Assembly (NCBI RefSeq): GCF_020085105.1 | Contig: NC_058052.1 | Location: 22,387,733 to 22,451,732 of the forward strand | From: Siniperca chuatsi | Lineage: Eukaryota > Chordata > Actinopteri > Centrarchiformes > Sinipercidae | Reading direction: 5' to 3' | DNA: 64,000 nt | In this document: positions 37,501 through 46,560 of the stretch, piece after piece | How the letters are laid out: every line of letters starts with the position of its first letter | Numbering within the stretch: position 1 is the stretch's first letter | Notes under the pieces: generated by a model | Told to the model about the DNA's origin: nothing | The model's database searches: none | Seen by the model: the letters and a program-made list of their open reading frames with translations, nothing else | Made by a program: the position numbers and the translations under genes

Positions 37501-39910
37501 CTAAAGTGGATATACAGTACCACAAGTCCAGTTTAGGACCTGCAGTATAGCCACAGATAAAGACCCATTTGAAAACGCTGCACATCAGTGTATAAAAGTC
37601 AATTAATACAACCAAAACTCTCCTGAGAATAAATATTTAAAGACTCTTCATGGAGAAATATGAGCCAAGATACACAGTCAATGGAATGTGATCACAATGA
37701 AAATTGTGAGTGAAACACGTTGACAGACACAGAATATGTAATTGTCTGAGAAATGTTCAGGCAGTGACTGTAAATGAATAAGATAGAAAAAAAGAGGAGT
37801 TAGGAAGCCGGTGAGTGAGCGAGGCAGAGACAGACTGAGAAAGCAAGAGAGAGAGAGAGGACGTTTGACAGCTCCATACATGCCCATTTAAAAGACTGTC
37901 ATCAAACTGACATGTTGTCCAACAAGCTCTGCTAACATGCACCTGCTGATGGGAAAATTAGTCCCAACATACAATACAGGGCCAAAAGTATATGGACACC
38001 CTGACATTACATCCATATGCGATTGCTGATCATCTCATTTCAAAACCATGGAAATTAGTACATGCTGCCATAACAACCTCCACTCTTCTGGTTTCAGGCT
38101 TTTCAGAGTTTGGAACCTGGCTGCAGGGATTTGCTCCCATTCAGCCACAAGAGCAGTAGTGAGGTCGGCTACTGATGTTGGGCGATAAGACCTGGCTCAC
38201 AGTCGGTGAGTCGGTTCCAGTTCATCATAAAGGTGTTGGATGGGGTTGAGGTCAGGACTGGGTGCAGGTCAGTCAAGTTCTTCCACACCAAAGTGGGAAA
38301 ACCCTTTTTGAATGGACCTGGCTTTGGGCACGTGGGCATTGTCATATTGAAACAGGAGAGGGCCTTCTTAGTTGCCGCACTTTTGTCTAAAATACTACTG
38401 CATGCCTAACATTAAGTTCGTCCTGTGTTATTAACCACACTACACAGGCAAAATCATTTTGTAGCAACAGCAACTTGAAGCAATAAACTATAAACTGCCA
38501 ATTACCAATTGAACAAAACTTACAGGTGCTTTTGTAAATCAAGTGAATGTATAAAGTTAAAATGGCTGGTCATTTTGGGCTGTAGCTGACAAATTATGAT
38601 GTTATTGCTCCAACATGGGGACAAGGGATTTTGGAAACAATCTTTTCATATACTTACGCTTGTTGAAGAAGCTGCCATGTCTGGTTTGCTGCCATGCTGT
38701 TGCAGGGAACAATGCAAGTGCAGGGTTTCTTTGGAGAGAAGCAGCTGAGGCTCGACTCGCAAAGTGGGATACCTGAACTGCTCCCCCTATGGTACGGAGT
38801 GGTGCTGCACCTGAAAGAGAGAGACGCCCACCAAAGGAAAGAGAGATGTATCAAAACTGAATTATGTGCATAACGCCAAGCAGGTTTAACATACAAAAAC
38901 AGAGCTATGAATACACACAAAGAAAACACTTCACATCAAGACAACAGCAAACATCAGGCTTGGTCATTTTATTGGTACTTCAACTGTAAAAGAATTAAAG
39001 GAATTAAATTAAAGGATTAGACTGTCACATCATGTACCATGCTGACATTGACTTTTCATTGAAAAATATAAGCTAAGCAGCACTAGCCACCTACCCGGTT
39101 TCTCCCTTGGTTCCCACAACTTTCTACCCATCAACATACTAGAAGAGGGAGACAGTGAGGAAAGTAAAGTCTGATAAAAGTTGAGATTTCACTGAAATAA
39201 AGTCTTGTTCCAGTATGTTGTAAGTATGCCGAATTAAAGCATGGACTCAACCATTGCATAACTAGTCTTTTTATAGTGTAGTTATTTTGTCAGAGGCGTC
39301 TACATTTACTAATAAAAAGTGCGACATTAAATTAAAACAATTTTGAATAAAGTTTGGTGCTGGAAATACATACATCATTTCAAGGCTACTTGGGGATCAT
39401 TTCTATTAACCAGAAACAAGACTCAAGTTTTAAATCACCAGTACTAATATTTCCATAAGTTAAGATGCTGTTATGTCCTTAAATTATAAAAATAGTTATT
39501 AAATTAAATAACGATTAGACAGCACTAACACACGTGAGGAACACGCAACCTGAACCAAAACAGACGCAATGCCAGCGAGTGTAATAAATTTTGTTGTAAA
39601 AGTCTAACATTTAAGGACCTAAATGTTATTCTTAACTGCATGCGATCCATATTTCTGACTGCACTGAAATTACTGCTATTTTCTAGACCTCCCTGATCAT
39701 GACAGCCCTGTAGCAACGACAGGCTTGTCCCGGGTCAGTAAACAGAACTAACCATAACCAAACAGTCAAACTTTTAAACATAAATAAAGTAAACATACTC
39801 CGATATATACACTGAACTGTTTAAACCAAGCTGTGGATGATAAGAAAGATAAATAATTCACCTCCGATTGTGATGCGGAGGGCACAGCACACCCGTATGG
39901 ACGCCGCCAT
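14096..39910 (-). CDS. mrps5: Mitochondrial ribosomal protein uS5m (MRPS5), complete 12-exon gene
   Basis: Core protein of the small mitoribosomal subunit, located near the decoding/mRNA-entry side by analogy with bacterial S5. Coding exons 5' to 3': 39910-39862, 38810-38658, 36714-36589, 35609-35496, 33552-33433, 31270-31236, 21652-21562, 21012-20966, 19381-19324, 15697-15635, 14878-14742, 14320-14096. They total 1218 bp, or 405 residues plus stop, against about 430 in human. All introns are GT-AG and all phases close. The first 68 residues contain Arg and Lys but no Asp or Glu, as in a mitochondrial presequence. Human-like blocks are [33 protein letters not shown], the S5 domain ([34 protein letters not shown]) and the C-terminal [17 protein letters not shown]. 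It converges on mal. Confidence 0.97.
14742..14878 (-). CDS. mrps5: mrps5 exon 11
   Basis: Residues 286-331, beginning mid-codon (G|GT). It reads [20 protein letters not shown] and [19 protein letters not shown], the S5 C-terminal domain, closely matching human GLRCHRAIITICRLIGIKD. The donor is gtgagg. Confidence 0.97.
15421..15445. repeat. 11-bp perfect hairpin in mrps5 intron 10
   Basis: tgtgtaatttg / caaattacaca with a 3-base loop. No T-run or coding context gives it a role. The rest of intron 10 (14879-15634) shows nothing else recognisable. Confidence 0.7.
15635..15697 (-). CDS. mrps5: mrps5 exon 10
   Basis: Residues 265-286 including split codons at both ends: [20 protein letters not shown]. 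Human has FHDISLRFKRTHIKMKKQ here. Acceptor ctccaacag, donor gtacat. Confidence 0.95.
17104..17934. mobile_element. hAT-like non-autonomous transposon with 8-bp target duplication
   Basis: The element 17112-17926 (815 bp) begins taggggcggtatat. The reverse complement of its other end is taagggtgggcgatat. Both sides carry the same 8 bases cgttatgt (17104-17111 and 17927-17934), the target-site length of hAT elements. There is no transposase frame inside. It lies in mrps5 intron 9; the (TSD-clean) ends suggest moderate age. Confidence 0.8.
18078..18131 (+). repeat. (CA)n microsatellite
   Basis: Interrupted CA repeat in mrps5 intron 9, followed at 18340-18560 by a purine-rich tract (GGA/GAA). 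Confidence 0.9.
18940..19110. repeat. Dispersed repeat fragment shared with 42110-42540
   Basis: Both copies contain 'cttctccatagcaac', 'acatgattt' with 'tcagaaac/tcaaaaac', 'gatgaaataat'-like and 'aaaactg(g/a)t' in the same order. Unclassified. Confidence 0.55.
19324..19381 (-). CDS. mrps5: mrps5 exon 9
   Basis: Residues 246-264 plus the first base of codon 265: [19 protein letters not shown]. Human has AKNRAVHHLHYIERYEDHT. Acceptor gatctgcag, donor gtaagt. Confidence 0.96.
19675..19850 (+). repeat. 'ATTGATCCCCGAGGGGAAACT' family repeat, copy 1
   Basis: Same order of motifs as at 21805-22060: gatccccgaggggaaactc, gttacagctgctcactatca, caaatcaaaatataatacac. It directly precedes the LINE fragment at 19853. 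Confidence 0.7.
19853..20500 (+). mobile_element. LINE fragment: endonuclease C-terminal part and start of RT region
   Basis: The translated region contains [10 protein letters not shown] and [20 protein letters not shown], the GDFN and SDH motifs of an apurinic-type (EEP) endonuclease. In the following frames it has [20 protein letters not shown], typical of the linker to reverse transcriptase in fish CR1/L2/Rex-like LINEs. It is short, frame-broken (a stop at 20234-20236) and lacks RT motifs. It is a dead 5'-truncated or internally deleted copy in mrps5 intron 8. Confidence 0.75.
20966..21012 (-). CDS. mrps5: mrps5 exon 8
   Basis: Residues 231-245 after a split Gly codon: [15 protein letters not shown]. 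This is the part of the S5 domain that follows the glycine-rich turn. Acceptor cccccccag, donor gtaaga. Confidence 0.95.
21562..21652 (-). CDS. mrps5: mrps5 exon 7
   Basis: Residues 200-229 plus one base: [20 protein letters not shown] then [10 protein letters not shown]. This is the S5 N-terminal RNA-binding fold with its glycine-rich loop. The human protein has GNGKG; here codon 226 (21572-21574) reads Asn. The donor is gttcga, weak compared with the other exons' gtaag/gtgag. Confidence 0.93.
21805..22060 (+). repeat. 'ATTGATCCCCGAGGGGAAACT' family repeat, copy 2
   Basis: Begins 'tcagaatcagatcagaatca' and runs through gatccccgaggggaaactct and many short ATA/AGTA stretches. From memory this is a very common acanthomorph repeat. 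It shares its first 150 bases with 19675-19850. Confidence 0.7.
22353..22401 (+). repeat. (CA)n microsatellite
   Basis: About 24 uninterrupted units in mrps5 intron 6, immediately before the purine-rich stretch 22480-23060. Confidence 0.95.
22480..23065 (+). repeat. Strand-asymmetric polypurine tract
   Basis: Nearly 600 bases in which the plus strand is overwhelmingly A and G (GAGGA, GAGAAA, GGAGAG motifs). Open frames on the minus strand here are low-complexity Ser/Leu/Phe runs and are not genes. Confidence 0.85.
23800..24120. repeat. Dispersed repeat ('ACAAGCTA...GAGCAACATTAGCATT' family)
   Basis: The blocks 'acaacaagctacaaa', 'atatggagcaacattagcat', 'gatttagctgctaaaatgct' and 'cacagtcatttgatccatt' recur at 57430-57900 and, in part, at 28795-28950, 45470-45665 and 46400-46560. 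Non-coding; unclassified. Confidence 0.6.
24196..25275 (+). mobile_element. LINE fragment with SGNH-esterase ORF1 domain and 3' tail
   Basis: The frame from 24196 reads [20 protein letters not shown], then [17 protein letters not shown] and, past a stop at 24604-24606, [26 protein letters not shown] and DGIH are the block I, III and V motifs of an SGNH/GDSL hydrolase. Such esterases are known in ORF1 of CR1-like LINEs of fish. At 24785-24840 a short 'tttattgatccccgagggga' repeat interrupts it. The remainder to 25275 resembles a LINE 3' tail ending 'ggcactatataaataaaatt' and 'gaatttaattgaat'. Reverse transcriptase is absent, so this is a deleted copy in mrps5 intron 6. Confidence 0.75.
25280..28790. 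other. Intron 6 of mrps5: no gene seen
   Basis: Mostly AT-rich unique sequence with a short (CA)n at 26557-26570. Small open frames (for example near 26214 and 27028) show no family resemblance or splice context. The A-run at 28381-28400 is flanked by GA-rich bases. Confidence 0.5.
28795..28955. repeat. Partial copy of the 23.8-kb dispersed repeat
   Basis: 'cacaacaagctgtaaagaca', 'cagcagacatggagcaacat' and 'taacatttatt' follow the order seen at 23800-24120 and 57430-57600. Confidence 0.55.
29966..30035 (+). repeat. (CA)n microsatellite, about 35 units
   Basis: Uninterrupted CA tract in mrps5 intron 6. A separate (GT)n is at 29838-29862. Confidence 0.95.
30370..30760. repeat. Possible interspersed repeat, unclassified
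   Basis: More GC-rich and structured than its surroundings, with overlapping minus-strand frames from 30408 to 30627 that look like no known protein. The last part ('gctgctggtgatgatgtgtc', 'tgttcacaac') resembles wording in the 45.6-kb repeat ('gttgatgatgtcagtgttgt'). Confidence 0.3.
31236..31270 (-). CDS. mrps5: mrps5 exon 6 (35-bp micro-exon)
   Basis: Residues 188 (split)-199: (E)[11 protein letters not shown], human (E)TYEDFDTRILE. Acceptor ctcgacag, donor gtgagt. It lies between a 2.2-kb and a 9.6-kb intron. Easily missed by gene finders. Confidence 0.94.
31483..31528 (+). repeat. (CA)n microsatellite with CG interruptions
   Basis: CA tract containing 'cgcgca'. In mrps5 intron 5. Confidence 0.9.
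32395..32760 (+). repeat. Dispersed repeat copy ('GCTAACATTTGC / CACCAAAGT' family)
   Basis: Contains 'tgatgtttagcaggta', 'gttagcatgctaacatttgc', 'ttagttttgcaggtgtttgg' and 'gtctggaccaaagtagtgga', in the same order as 43900-44400 but with an internal deletion. Confidence 0.7.
32800..33125 (+). repeat. Polypurine tract
   Basis: About 320 bases of AG-rich plus strand (gaaaaagag, gagagaca motifs). Minus-strand frames here are Ser/Phe/Leu low complexity. Confidence 0.85.
33433..33552 (-). CDS. mrps5: mrps5 exon 5
   Basis: Residues 148 (split)-187 plus one base: [20 protein letters not shown], then [19 protein letters not shown]. The basic run and the GNSWGG block are nearly identical to human MRPS5. 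Acceptor ctttctgcag, donor gtaaac. Confidence 0.97.
33776..34750 (+). mobile_element. hAT-family derivative with terminal inverted repeats
   Basis: The left end tgtaatggtacg and the reverse complement of the right end (tgtaatggtacg) are identical, and both continue into accgaacc-type bases. Around 34287-34430 the translation reads [20 protein letters not shown] then [14 protein letters not shown]. This is the hAT/ZBED-type transposase motif around 'DMRPY...LEPRY...PSR.HF'. The rest of the transposase is missing, so the element is a deleted, non-autonomous copy in mrps5 intron 4. No clean 8-bp duplication was found. Confidence 0.7.
34795..35110. repeat. Dispersed repeat, unclassified
   Basis: Starts right after the hAT derivative. 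The segments 'agaagactgcaagctagtaa' and 'acatggatgtaaacaatgct' are, from memory, common in percomorph repeats. No second copy in the window. Confidence 0.35.
35496..35609 (-). CDS. mrps5: mrps5 exon 4
   Basis: Residues 110 (split)-147 plus one base: [20 protein letters not shown] and [17 protein letters not shown]. Human has [20 protein letters not shown]. Acceptor aacccacag, donor gtacag. Confidence 0.96.
36589..36714 (-). CDS. mrps5: mrps5 exon 3
   Basis: Residues 68 (split)-109 plus one base: [20 protein letters not shown] and [20 protein letters not shown]. Very basic region, nearly identical to human. Acceptor gtttacag, donor gtgaga. A (CA)n/(GC)-interrupted tract (36720-36765) sits directly upstream of the acceptor. 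Confidence 0.97.
37977..38435 (-). mobile_element. Tc1-like transposase fragment
   Basis: The plus strand begins cagggccaaaagtatatgga, a Tc1-type terminus. On the minus strand the catalytic part reads [27 protein letters not shown], an in-frame stop, then [20 protein letters not shown]. These carry the second D and the final D of the DD(E/D) triad. The N-terminal half and the other terminus are missing. Dead copy in mrps5 intron 2. Confidence 0.88.
38658..38810 (-). CDS. mrps5: mrps5 exon 2 (presequence)
   Basis: Residues 17 (split)-67 plus one base, ending SFFNK; human has SFFTK. It is rich in Ala, Ser, Arg and Gln with no acidic residue, as expected for a mitochondrial targeting region. 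Acceptor ctctctttcag, donor gtaagt. This is the least conserved exon, so the call rests on splice sites, phase and the last residues. Confidence 0.88.
39862..39910 (-). CDS. mrps5: mrps5 exon 1 with start codon
   Basis: ATG at 39908-39910, then [16 protein letters not shown] plus one base before the donor gtgaat. It joins exon 2 in phase. Short, positively charged and hydrophobic, as for a mitochondrial presequence start. The Met is chosen because it is the first in frame and overlaps a YY1-type site. Confidence 0.85.
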
Positions 39911-39913
39911 GTT
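39900..39913 (-). promoter_or_regulatory. YY1-type site overlapping the mrps5 start codon
   Basis: On the minus strand the sequence is ccaacatggcggcgtcc, matching the YY1 consensus CAAnATGGCGGC. YY1 sites spanning the first ATG are known from ribosomal and mitochondrial housekeeping genes. The transcription start would be within a few tens of bases above 39913. Motif seen; function inferred. Confidence 0.6.
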
Positions 39914-40305
39914 GGAATTATGAAGGGTCTTTCAGAGGACAACAAGGTGTCTGAACTATGCCTGTTTAAAAATAGAAACATGCAGAGGATCTGGGTTGTG
40001 CATTGTATTGAATTAAAAACTAAATTTAACAAAATCTGTGATGTCAACTTTACTGTGAACCTTTTGGATCTCGTGAATATACTAGAAGAGACTAGAATGG
40101 ACAAGAATAGAATAGATTAGTAAAAACACAAGAGAGCAAAAATCCTTCTTGTCAGTCCTGACCTTGTTCCTCTGCTCATTTTCTCTTCCTCATCCAGCTT
40201 CATTAATTTTCTCCTCCTCATTCTCATTCCCTGTTAAACAACACAGAACATTACCTAATGTTCCCATCTCTAAAACACTGCTGGCACAGTCACACAGGAT
40301 AAGGA

Positions 40306-40306
<1 letters not shown>
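39914..40306. other. Region upstream of mrps5
   Basis: Should contain the mrps5 promoter. No TATA box is obvious. An open frame at 39920-40120 on the plus strand has no recognisable relatives. No divergent partner gene is visible. Confidence 0.4.

Positions 40307-40375
<69 letters not shown>
40307..40375 (+). repeat. (CA)n microsatellite, about 34 units
   Basis: Uninterrupted CA tract about 400 bases upstream of the mrps5 start codon. Confidence 0.95.
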
Positions 40376-40377
<2 letters not shown>

Positions 40378-42109
40378 CATTTCACCTCTGTATCTCTGTG
40401 GGGTTTACTATTTCTGTTTCTTCAGTTTATAATAATTCTATTGGTTGGATTTGATTATGTTAATTTATTAAAACTGAACCGTGTTTGCTGCTTTTTCAAC
40501 AGTGTTTATAAGCATGATGAATTCCATCGATTTATAAAACACAGTCTGTGAATAATTTCAAAATAAATGATGTTTTTTTTCCCCCATTTCTGATGATGAG
40601 CTCTCAGTTGGGAGAAAAATCAGAAAAATCAGAAGGAAAAACAAATTCTACTATCTGTTGATTGGCTACAAATATAAAACCCCACAGAGCCTTGCTTTCA
40701 ACTTTTTCTTCTGATATTAATTATCACAACAAGGTGATTATAATGAGGAGAAGCTGAGGAGAAGATGCAGGAGAAAGGTGGAGTAGATGAGGGAAAAGAC
40801 AATGGAGAGTCAGGAGGAAGGTATGAGAGGGAACATTGAAGGGAGAGGGTGGGAAATTACATCCTGTTAAAATATGGTAATAATGTAAGGGAAGAAGTGC
40901 ATGCTAATCATTCACACAGCATGACTTGCATTGGGGATAGGTAGGAATCTGCTGAGAGGAATTATAGTCATACAGTCTGAAAATATTCAACCATGGGTAA
41001 AAAAAAGTCAACACTACATGTCTTAGTTGCATATATGTGTCTGTGTATTAATGTGCTTGAATTTATATACATTTTTGTACAATCTGGGAATTTGTTTAGA
41101 TTTTTTATTGGTTTTTTGTTCTGTGTATTATGTTGTATTATGTATGTATTATGTTTTTACAAGAATTTTATATATATATATTCAGGATGGGATTAACCCA
41201 CTAGGGGGTCCGGGGCCAAAACAAACTGTAGGCCCCTGCTGACCTCCTGTTTCTCCCAATTTTTGTGTATTGGATATGTATTATTTTGTCATAACATGCA
41301 TGTATGTGGTGAGTGCCCACTCATTGCAAACATACACACACAGCTGTCTCTGAGCGTGTGCAGCAGGCCACCAATCAGCACCTCTAGCCTTTGGACATGA
41401 TTGCCACGCAGCACAGTGACTGGTAATTATCCACTGTATGCACCTCAATTTCACCTTATTCAAGATAATTTCCTCAATATTACAGCCATTTTACCCAATA
41501 CAGTGGAGAGCTGCAATCAAAGACCTGGTGAAGAAAGAACAGCCGCCTAGCTGTGACAGCAGGAGGTGGGAGTTGCTGTTGCCTTTCCTACAGTAGCTTT
41601 TCTCCAAAATAATTGCCCCATAATGACAGCTTCATAGGGCTTTATGTAAAGGAGTGAGTCATTTTTCCCAGCTTTGTACAGTAGCGAGCGGAGGAGTGAA
41701 GAGTGGAAAAATATTTTTTTAAGGTAAACACAGTGCTGCTGAAGTTCAGTGCTACTTAAGTTAAGAGAGAAGTTTGTCTTGGAAATACAGAAGTGCAGCT
41801 CACTAAGAAAATGTTGGTGATGCAGTTTGGTTTCTGCATCATCTGAGTGGGCTATTCCAAGCCAGAGAGGTCAGCTGTTTGTCTGTTACATGGAATATTT
41901 GATTGTATTATATAGGAATGTAAAATTAGAGGAGTTATTTGGGCGTCCAGGATCCTGTATGTAAGAGTCAATCAATTTTGTACATAGACAATTTTGTACA
42001 AGACTTGGATGGACTTGAATCACAAATGCAGAAGATGAACAACTACATTATACAATATCTGGTTATATCTGGTCAAAGGTACAGACCTGTGTACATAAAC
42101 AAGATTAAG
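40376..42109. other. Intergenic stretch, no gene seen
   Basis: AT-rich, with a purine-rich patch near 40745-40850. I find no exon or RNA gene. Confidence 0.5.
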
Positions 42110-42540
42110 ACTGTATTCAAAACCACCTACTTTACTAGTAGTACGTGCTGATTTGGCCGAAATGTAGCATGTAGCATATAGTATGCAAACAAAAGCAAAA
42201 TCTGCAGTATGCCAAAAATACCCAGATGTCATACCGATTCGGAAAAAATCTCCAGGATGCATTGGAGCAGTCTACAGCGCGTACTGCGTCCCACAATGCA
42301 AAGCGCTGGAACGGTAACAGTGACTGGACATTGTTGAAATGGCGGCCTACTAACATCAGGCGTAAGCTAAAGCCTGATAAAACATTTTCTACATTTACTA
42401 CAGCTCTGATTTGAGCCTCTGACCAACTTCTTCTCCATAGCAACGGAAGCTGTACCAAACGGACAGAAAAAACATGATTTGTCAAAAACAAAGATGAAAT
42501 AATCAAAACTGATGGCCATAACATAAACCTATAGCCTAGG
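42110..42540. repeat. Dispersed repeat copy (related to 18940-19110)
   Basis: 'atgtagcatgtagcatatag', 'ccagatgtcataccgattcg' and 'gtactgcgtcccacaatgca' are, from memory, part of a frequent percomorph repeat. The right half matches 18940-19110. The open frames on both strands here are repeat shadows. Confidence 0.6.
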
Positions 42541-43890
42541 TGTAAAATGTAAAATTACCAAGGAAACTCACAAAATGACCTAATAAGAATGATAAGGGAT
42601 AAGTTGTCCAGCCCTAACAGGGGCAAGAAAACTAACAGGAGAAAGAAGGAGCAATTTGTACATGCCGACACAATCCTGGGCAGAGGCCTAATCATGCTAA
42701 TCAAGTGAAAACAATTGAGTGGGTGAACCATGGGCTTTAAAAGAAAACATTAATTAGTAAAAAAAATACTTTCAGAACACACGGCTCCTAATACTCTGTA
42801 ATTCTATTGTAGATGTGTTTATGTTATTTTGTCCCCAAATTAAGGAGGCAAATTGGTCTTTAAATGTTGTTTATTGTTACCATATAAAACACTGATCCAA
42901 AATCAGCAAAACATGTCCAAGTCTAAATACCATTCAGACTAAAAATAGAGAAAATTCCTACTGTGGTAAGGTACTAGACACACATATTTAGTAAGGCCCA
43001 GAATGTTGACTGATGATCTTGTTATACTCATACTCTAGTTATTATACTTGAACTCCACATTTTCTATCAAAGACTGAAATCTCCTGGCTAGTAGTAAAAC
43101 CTCATATCACCTCTACCTGCTGAATCATAATATCTCTCCTCTATACACTCCACTGTGCTCTTATCTGGACCTTAAACATCCCCTCCACCTTTCTCTTCAG
43201 ATCTAATTGCTTTTCTCTAGCACGTCCTTTTCTCACAAGATCATTCTAGCTTCTCCAGATGAGATGACATGGTCGATTGTCTTTGAACTGCAACTCTGAC
43301 CTTTCACTGCCTCGATACTGTTGATATTTGTACTGCTGTACTACTTGGAGGCTGCTCATAACAGCACATGTCTGTGATGTGTATATATTTGTGCTTTACA
43401 GGTAATGCAGTCGGTTTAAATCATAATAAATTCGCCTTCTTTTTATGGCATAGAAAAAGCATTTACATTAAATGTTTACTTAAAAAAGTTTTATTGCCTT
43501 GCACATTCATGTGATATTTATTGTATGTTTTCGGGAGCTTGATTACAACAAGACGTAATATATAAGTAGCTACTTATTTACTTATATTTATTTATTAACA
43601 CTATAATGGTTGGTATGGCCTTCTGCTCCTACACCAATCAAAAACCTTACCACTGTTGTTCACATGCATTTTGCAATTAGTGAAAATATGTTTTTTGGCT
43701 AATGTAATGGTGCCTATAGATTAACTTTTTTAAACATATATAATCACAATGTTCATTATAAACATATCTGCATAAGGTTTACTGCCAATGTTCATCAGAT
43801 CATTCATTTATCAGATATTCCCTCAACTGAAATCACTTGTTTATGTTATGGAAAGGTTACTGCGGTCATTATTCAACAAGACTAAGAGTC
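42541..43890. other. Intergenic stretch, no gene seen
   Basis: AT-rich unique-looking sequence with no splice-flanked open frame, RNA gene or repeat that I recognise. Confidence 0.45.
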
Positions 43891-43894
43891 TAGG

Positions 43895-44400
43895 CCTACA
43901 GCCAAGCTAGCAGCTCTGTGAGACTTAGCCACAGCGGTGCGTTGAGCTAAATGCTAACGTCAGTATGCTAACATGCTCATATGCTGATGTTTAGCAGGTA
44001 ATATTTGCTATGTTCACCATCTCAGTTAAGCATGTTAGCATGCTAACATTTGCACATTAGCACTAAACACAGTTCGTTTTGCAGGAGTTTAGTCATGAAC
44101 CAAAGTATTGGACAAATTACAGTTTTGACCTGATGATATAGTGCTAGATGAAAAGTTAAGGGGTCACCAAAGTTATTACAATTTATCCTGTGGGGGACAT
44201 GAATGTCTGCAATAGTTGTTGCAATATTTCCCTCAAAACCACAAATGTCAACCACATGGTAGAGGTAGAGGAAAAATCAGGGGATCACCAAAGTCGGTAG
44301 GCATCATCCTCCTGAGAATATGTCGGTGCAAAATTTCCTGTCAATCTTCCCTCCAATAGCTATCTTTCAGTCTGGAGCCACGCTGCTAGCTAGAAGTACA
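43895..44400 (+). repeat. Dispersed repeat, most complete copy of the 'GCTAACATTTGC / CACCAAAGT' family
   Basis: Starts 'agctagcagctctgtgagac' and ends near 'tctggagccacgctgctagc'. It holds two successive blocks with 'ggggtcaccaaagttatta' and 'ggggatcaccaaagtcggta', so the family is internally duplicated. Other copies: 2195, 7235, 32395 and 55290-56290, and pieces in each tRNA spacer. Confidence 0.75.
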
Positions 44401-45469
44401 TAAAAAGACTACATATTTTTGGCACAGTTTGGGATAAATATGTAAGTAAAGTAAATAAGTATGTAATGGTACCACAAAGTATTATATTTTGGAAACAGCA
44501 GCTGCTGGTAGGCTAGTGTCAAACCCTAACACACACACACACCCTTTTTCACACAACCTATTTGACACACTGTTATGAACAGCTTGATGAAGGAGAAGGA
44601 GCAAGACAAAAAAAGAAGAGAGATAGACAGAGAGAGAGAGAAAGACAGAGACACAGAAAGAGAGAAAGAGAGACGAAATCCTCCAATCAGCTGTCTTCTC
44701 CAGGTGTCTCTCCAGGAGATTAAAGGTACACATCTACTGCCTACCAAAGACGTGCTCTCTCTCTCTCTAGGCAGGGAGTCAGGCGTTGGACAGTGTGTGT
44801 GAATAGTGATTTTAATCTGTTTGTGTGTGTGTGTTTGCGTGAGAGAGAAAGAAAGTGCTTAAGTAAGCTTTATTTATAATCCACCGTTAAAACCACAGCA
44901 GGAGGTAAGATACTGCAAAGCAACTGACCAGAGTGAGAAACAGCAAAATACACAATACAGAACAAATGGGAGTAAAACAGCAACACATTATAAATATGAC
45001 ATTCCATTCAAATAGTTTATAAAAGCTTTTTAAAACTAAGTACCGACTCAGTTGACCTTAGGAGGAGGTGGTTCCATGATGCTAAAACTGTAAAAGCACA
45101 ACTGTATTTTGAGCCTTGACCACAGAACATTTAACAGCTGTTGGTCAGCAGATCTGCGAAGTGCTGGTGTTGTATATGGAGTTGAAAGATTAGAAATATA
45201 TGGGAGTGAGTGGGAGGAACATGGGAATGAGAAACAGAGGATATGATTGTATTCACAATGAAAAGAAGACAGATTATGTCCTTTGATTTAAGTGGTTCCT
45301 CATTTTTATTTTATCCCCATGTTCGTTGCTCGGTGGTGTTTCTGCTGTGCAATTTCAGAGATCATCTTCCACCTCTGATATTCTCTGGATGGAATTTGAC
45401 TGTTTTAGTCAAATTGCTGTTTTTTGCTGTTTGACCAGCATCAAACTGCCCACAGACAAAGTTAACACC

Positions 45470-45665
45470 TAGGTGGTGAACACAGTGGAGCATTTAGCAG
45501 CTAAAGAGGAGCTGTCAGAGACCAAAATAGAGCTAAGAGTAGAGTGAATATTGGACTTACATTCATCAGGTCGCCAGAAACGCAACTCCAAATGAATGCT
45601 AATGTTTCTCCATGTCTGCTGGATCAGTTGATGATGTCAGTGTTGTGTTTACAAGTCTAATTTTC
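45470..45665. repeat. Dispersed repeat (23.8-kb family), reversed copy
   Basis: 'tggagcatttagcagctaaa', 'gagaccaaaatagagctaa', 'acttacattcatcagg' and 'actccaaatgaatgctaatg' are reverse-complement matches of the 23.8-kb copy. A close sister copy lies at 46400-46560. Confidence 0.6.
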
Positions 45666-46399
45666 TTCTTTTTTTCAAAAGCTCAACACAAAAATTCCAC
45701 CTTCCTTGTGTGGAAAAACTGAACAGATGTCCAATTTGCCCACAAAAATGTCATCGCTGGACTAATTTACTGGTTTCAAACAGACCATAACTGTAAAATT
45801 TCTTGTGTGGGAATGGAAATAAAAAAAGGCAAAGAGTTTTTCAAACAACTCAACAACTGAATATAGTTTAAAACTGTTATAGCACTCACATATAGAGCTG
45901 TAAAAGTAGACAGTTGTTTGAATGTAAATTAAATTATATATATTTAAAAATTTTAGAAAATGGATGGATGGATGGATATTTAAAAATTTCCTCATGATAA
46001 TGTCACTTTGTCAGTGGCTGATAACTGTGTTTATAGTTGGGATGCATTATGTACTTCTAAATTCCAAACCTTGAATTTGACTTGAAATGAGGTGACACAC
46101 CAGCAGAGTGAGCAAAAGCACAAAGCAGCAGGAAACAGAAAGAGAGAGGCAGATAGTTAGAGAGTGAAGGCTTCTCCCAGCGGAGTTGTCTTAAGGTCAT
46201 CTTAACTTGACGTGGATCGATACTGTAACTCCCTGCTGTCTCCTCTCTGACACCTCCTCTTCCTCTCCTCCTCCTCTTCTCTCCTCACACAGTCAGGATG
46301 GGACAGGAGGCGACACCACACCTGGCTTGAACTGTACGAACTGCAGCAGGCAGCTGTTTTCATTAAAAACCCAGGACCAAACTGCTGACAAACATAGTT

Positions 46400-46560
46400 A
46401 GCTAGCTGGTGAACATAGCGGAGTATTTAGCAGCTAAAGAGCCACATATCCCTCAGGAGTGGTCAGAGACCGAAACAGAGCTAAAAGCAGAGTGAATGTT
46501 GGATTTACATTCATCACTTGGCCAGAAACACGACTCCAAATGAATGCTACTCCGTGTATA
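46400..46560. repeat. Dispersed repeat (23.8-kb family), second nearby copy
   Basis: 'ggagtatttagcagctaaag', 'gagaccgaaacagagctaaa' and 'tggatttacattcatca' follow the 45.5-kb copy closely, in the same orientation. Confidence 0.6.
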
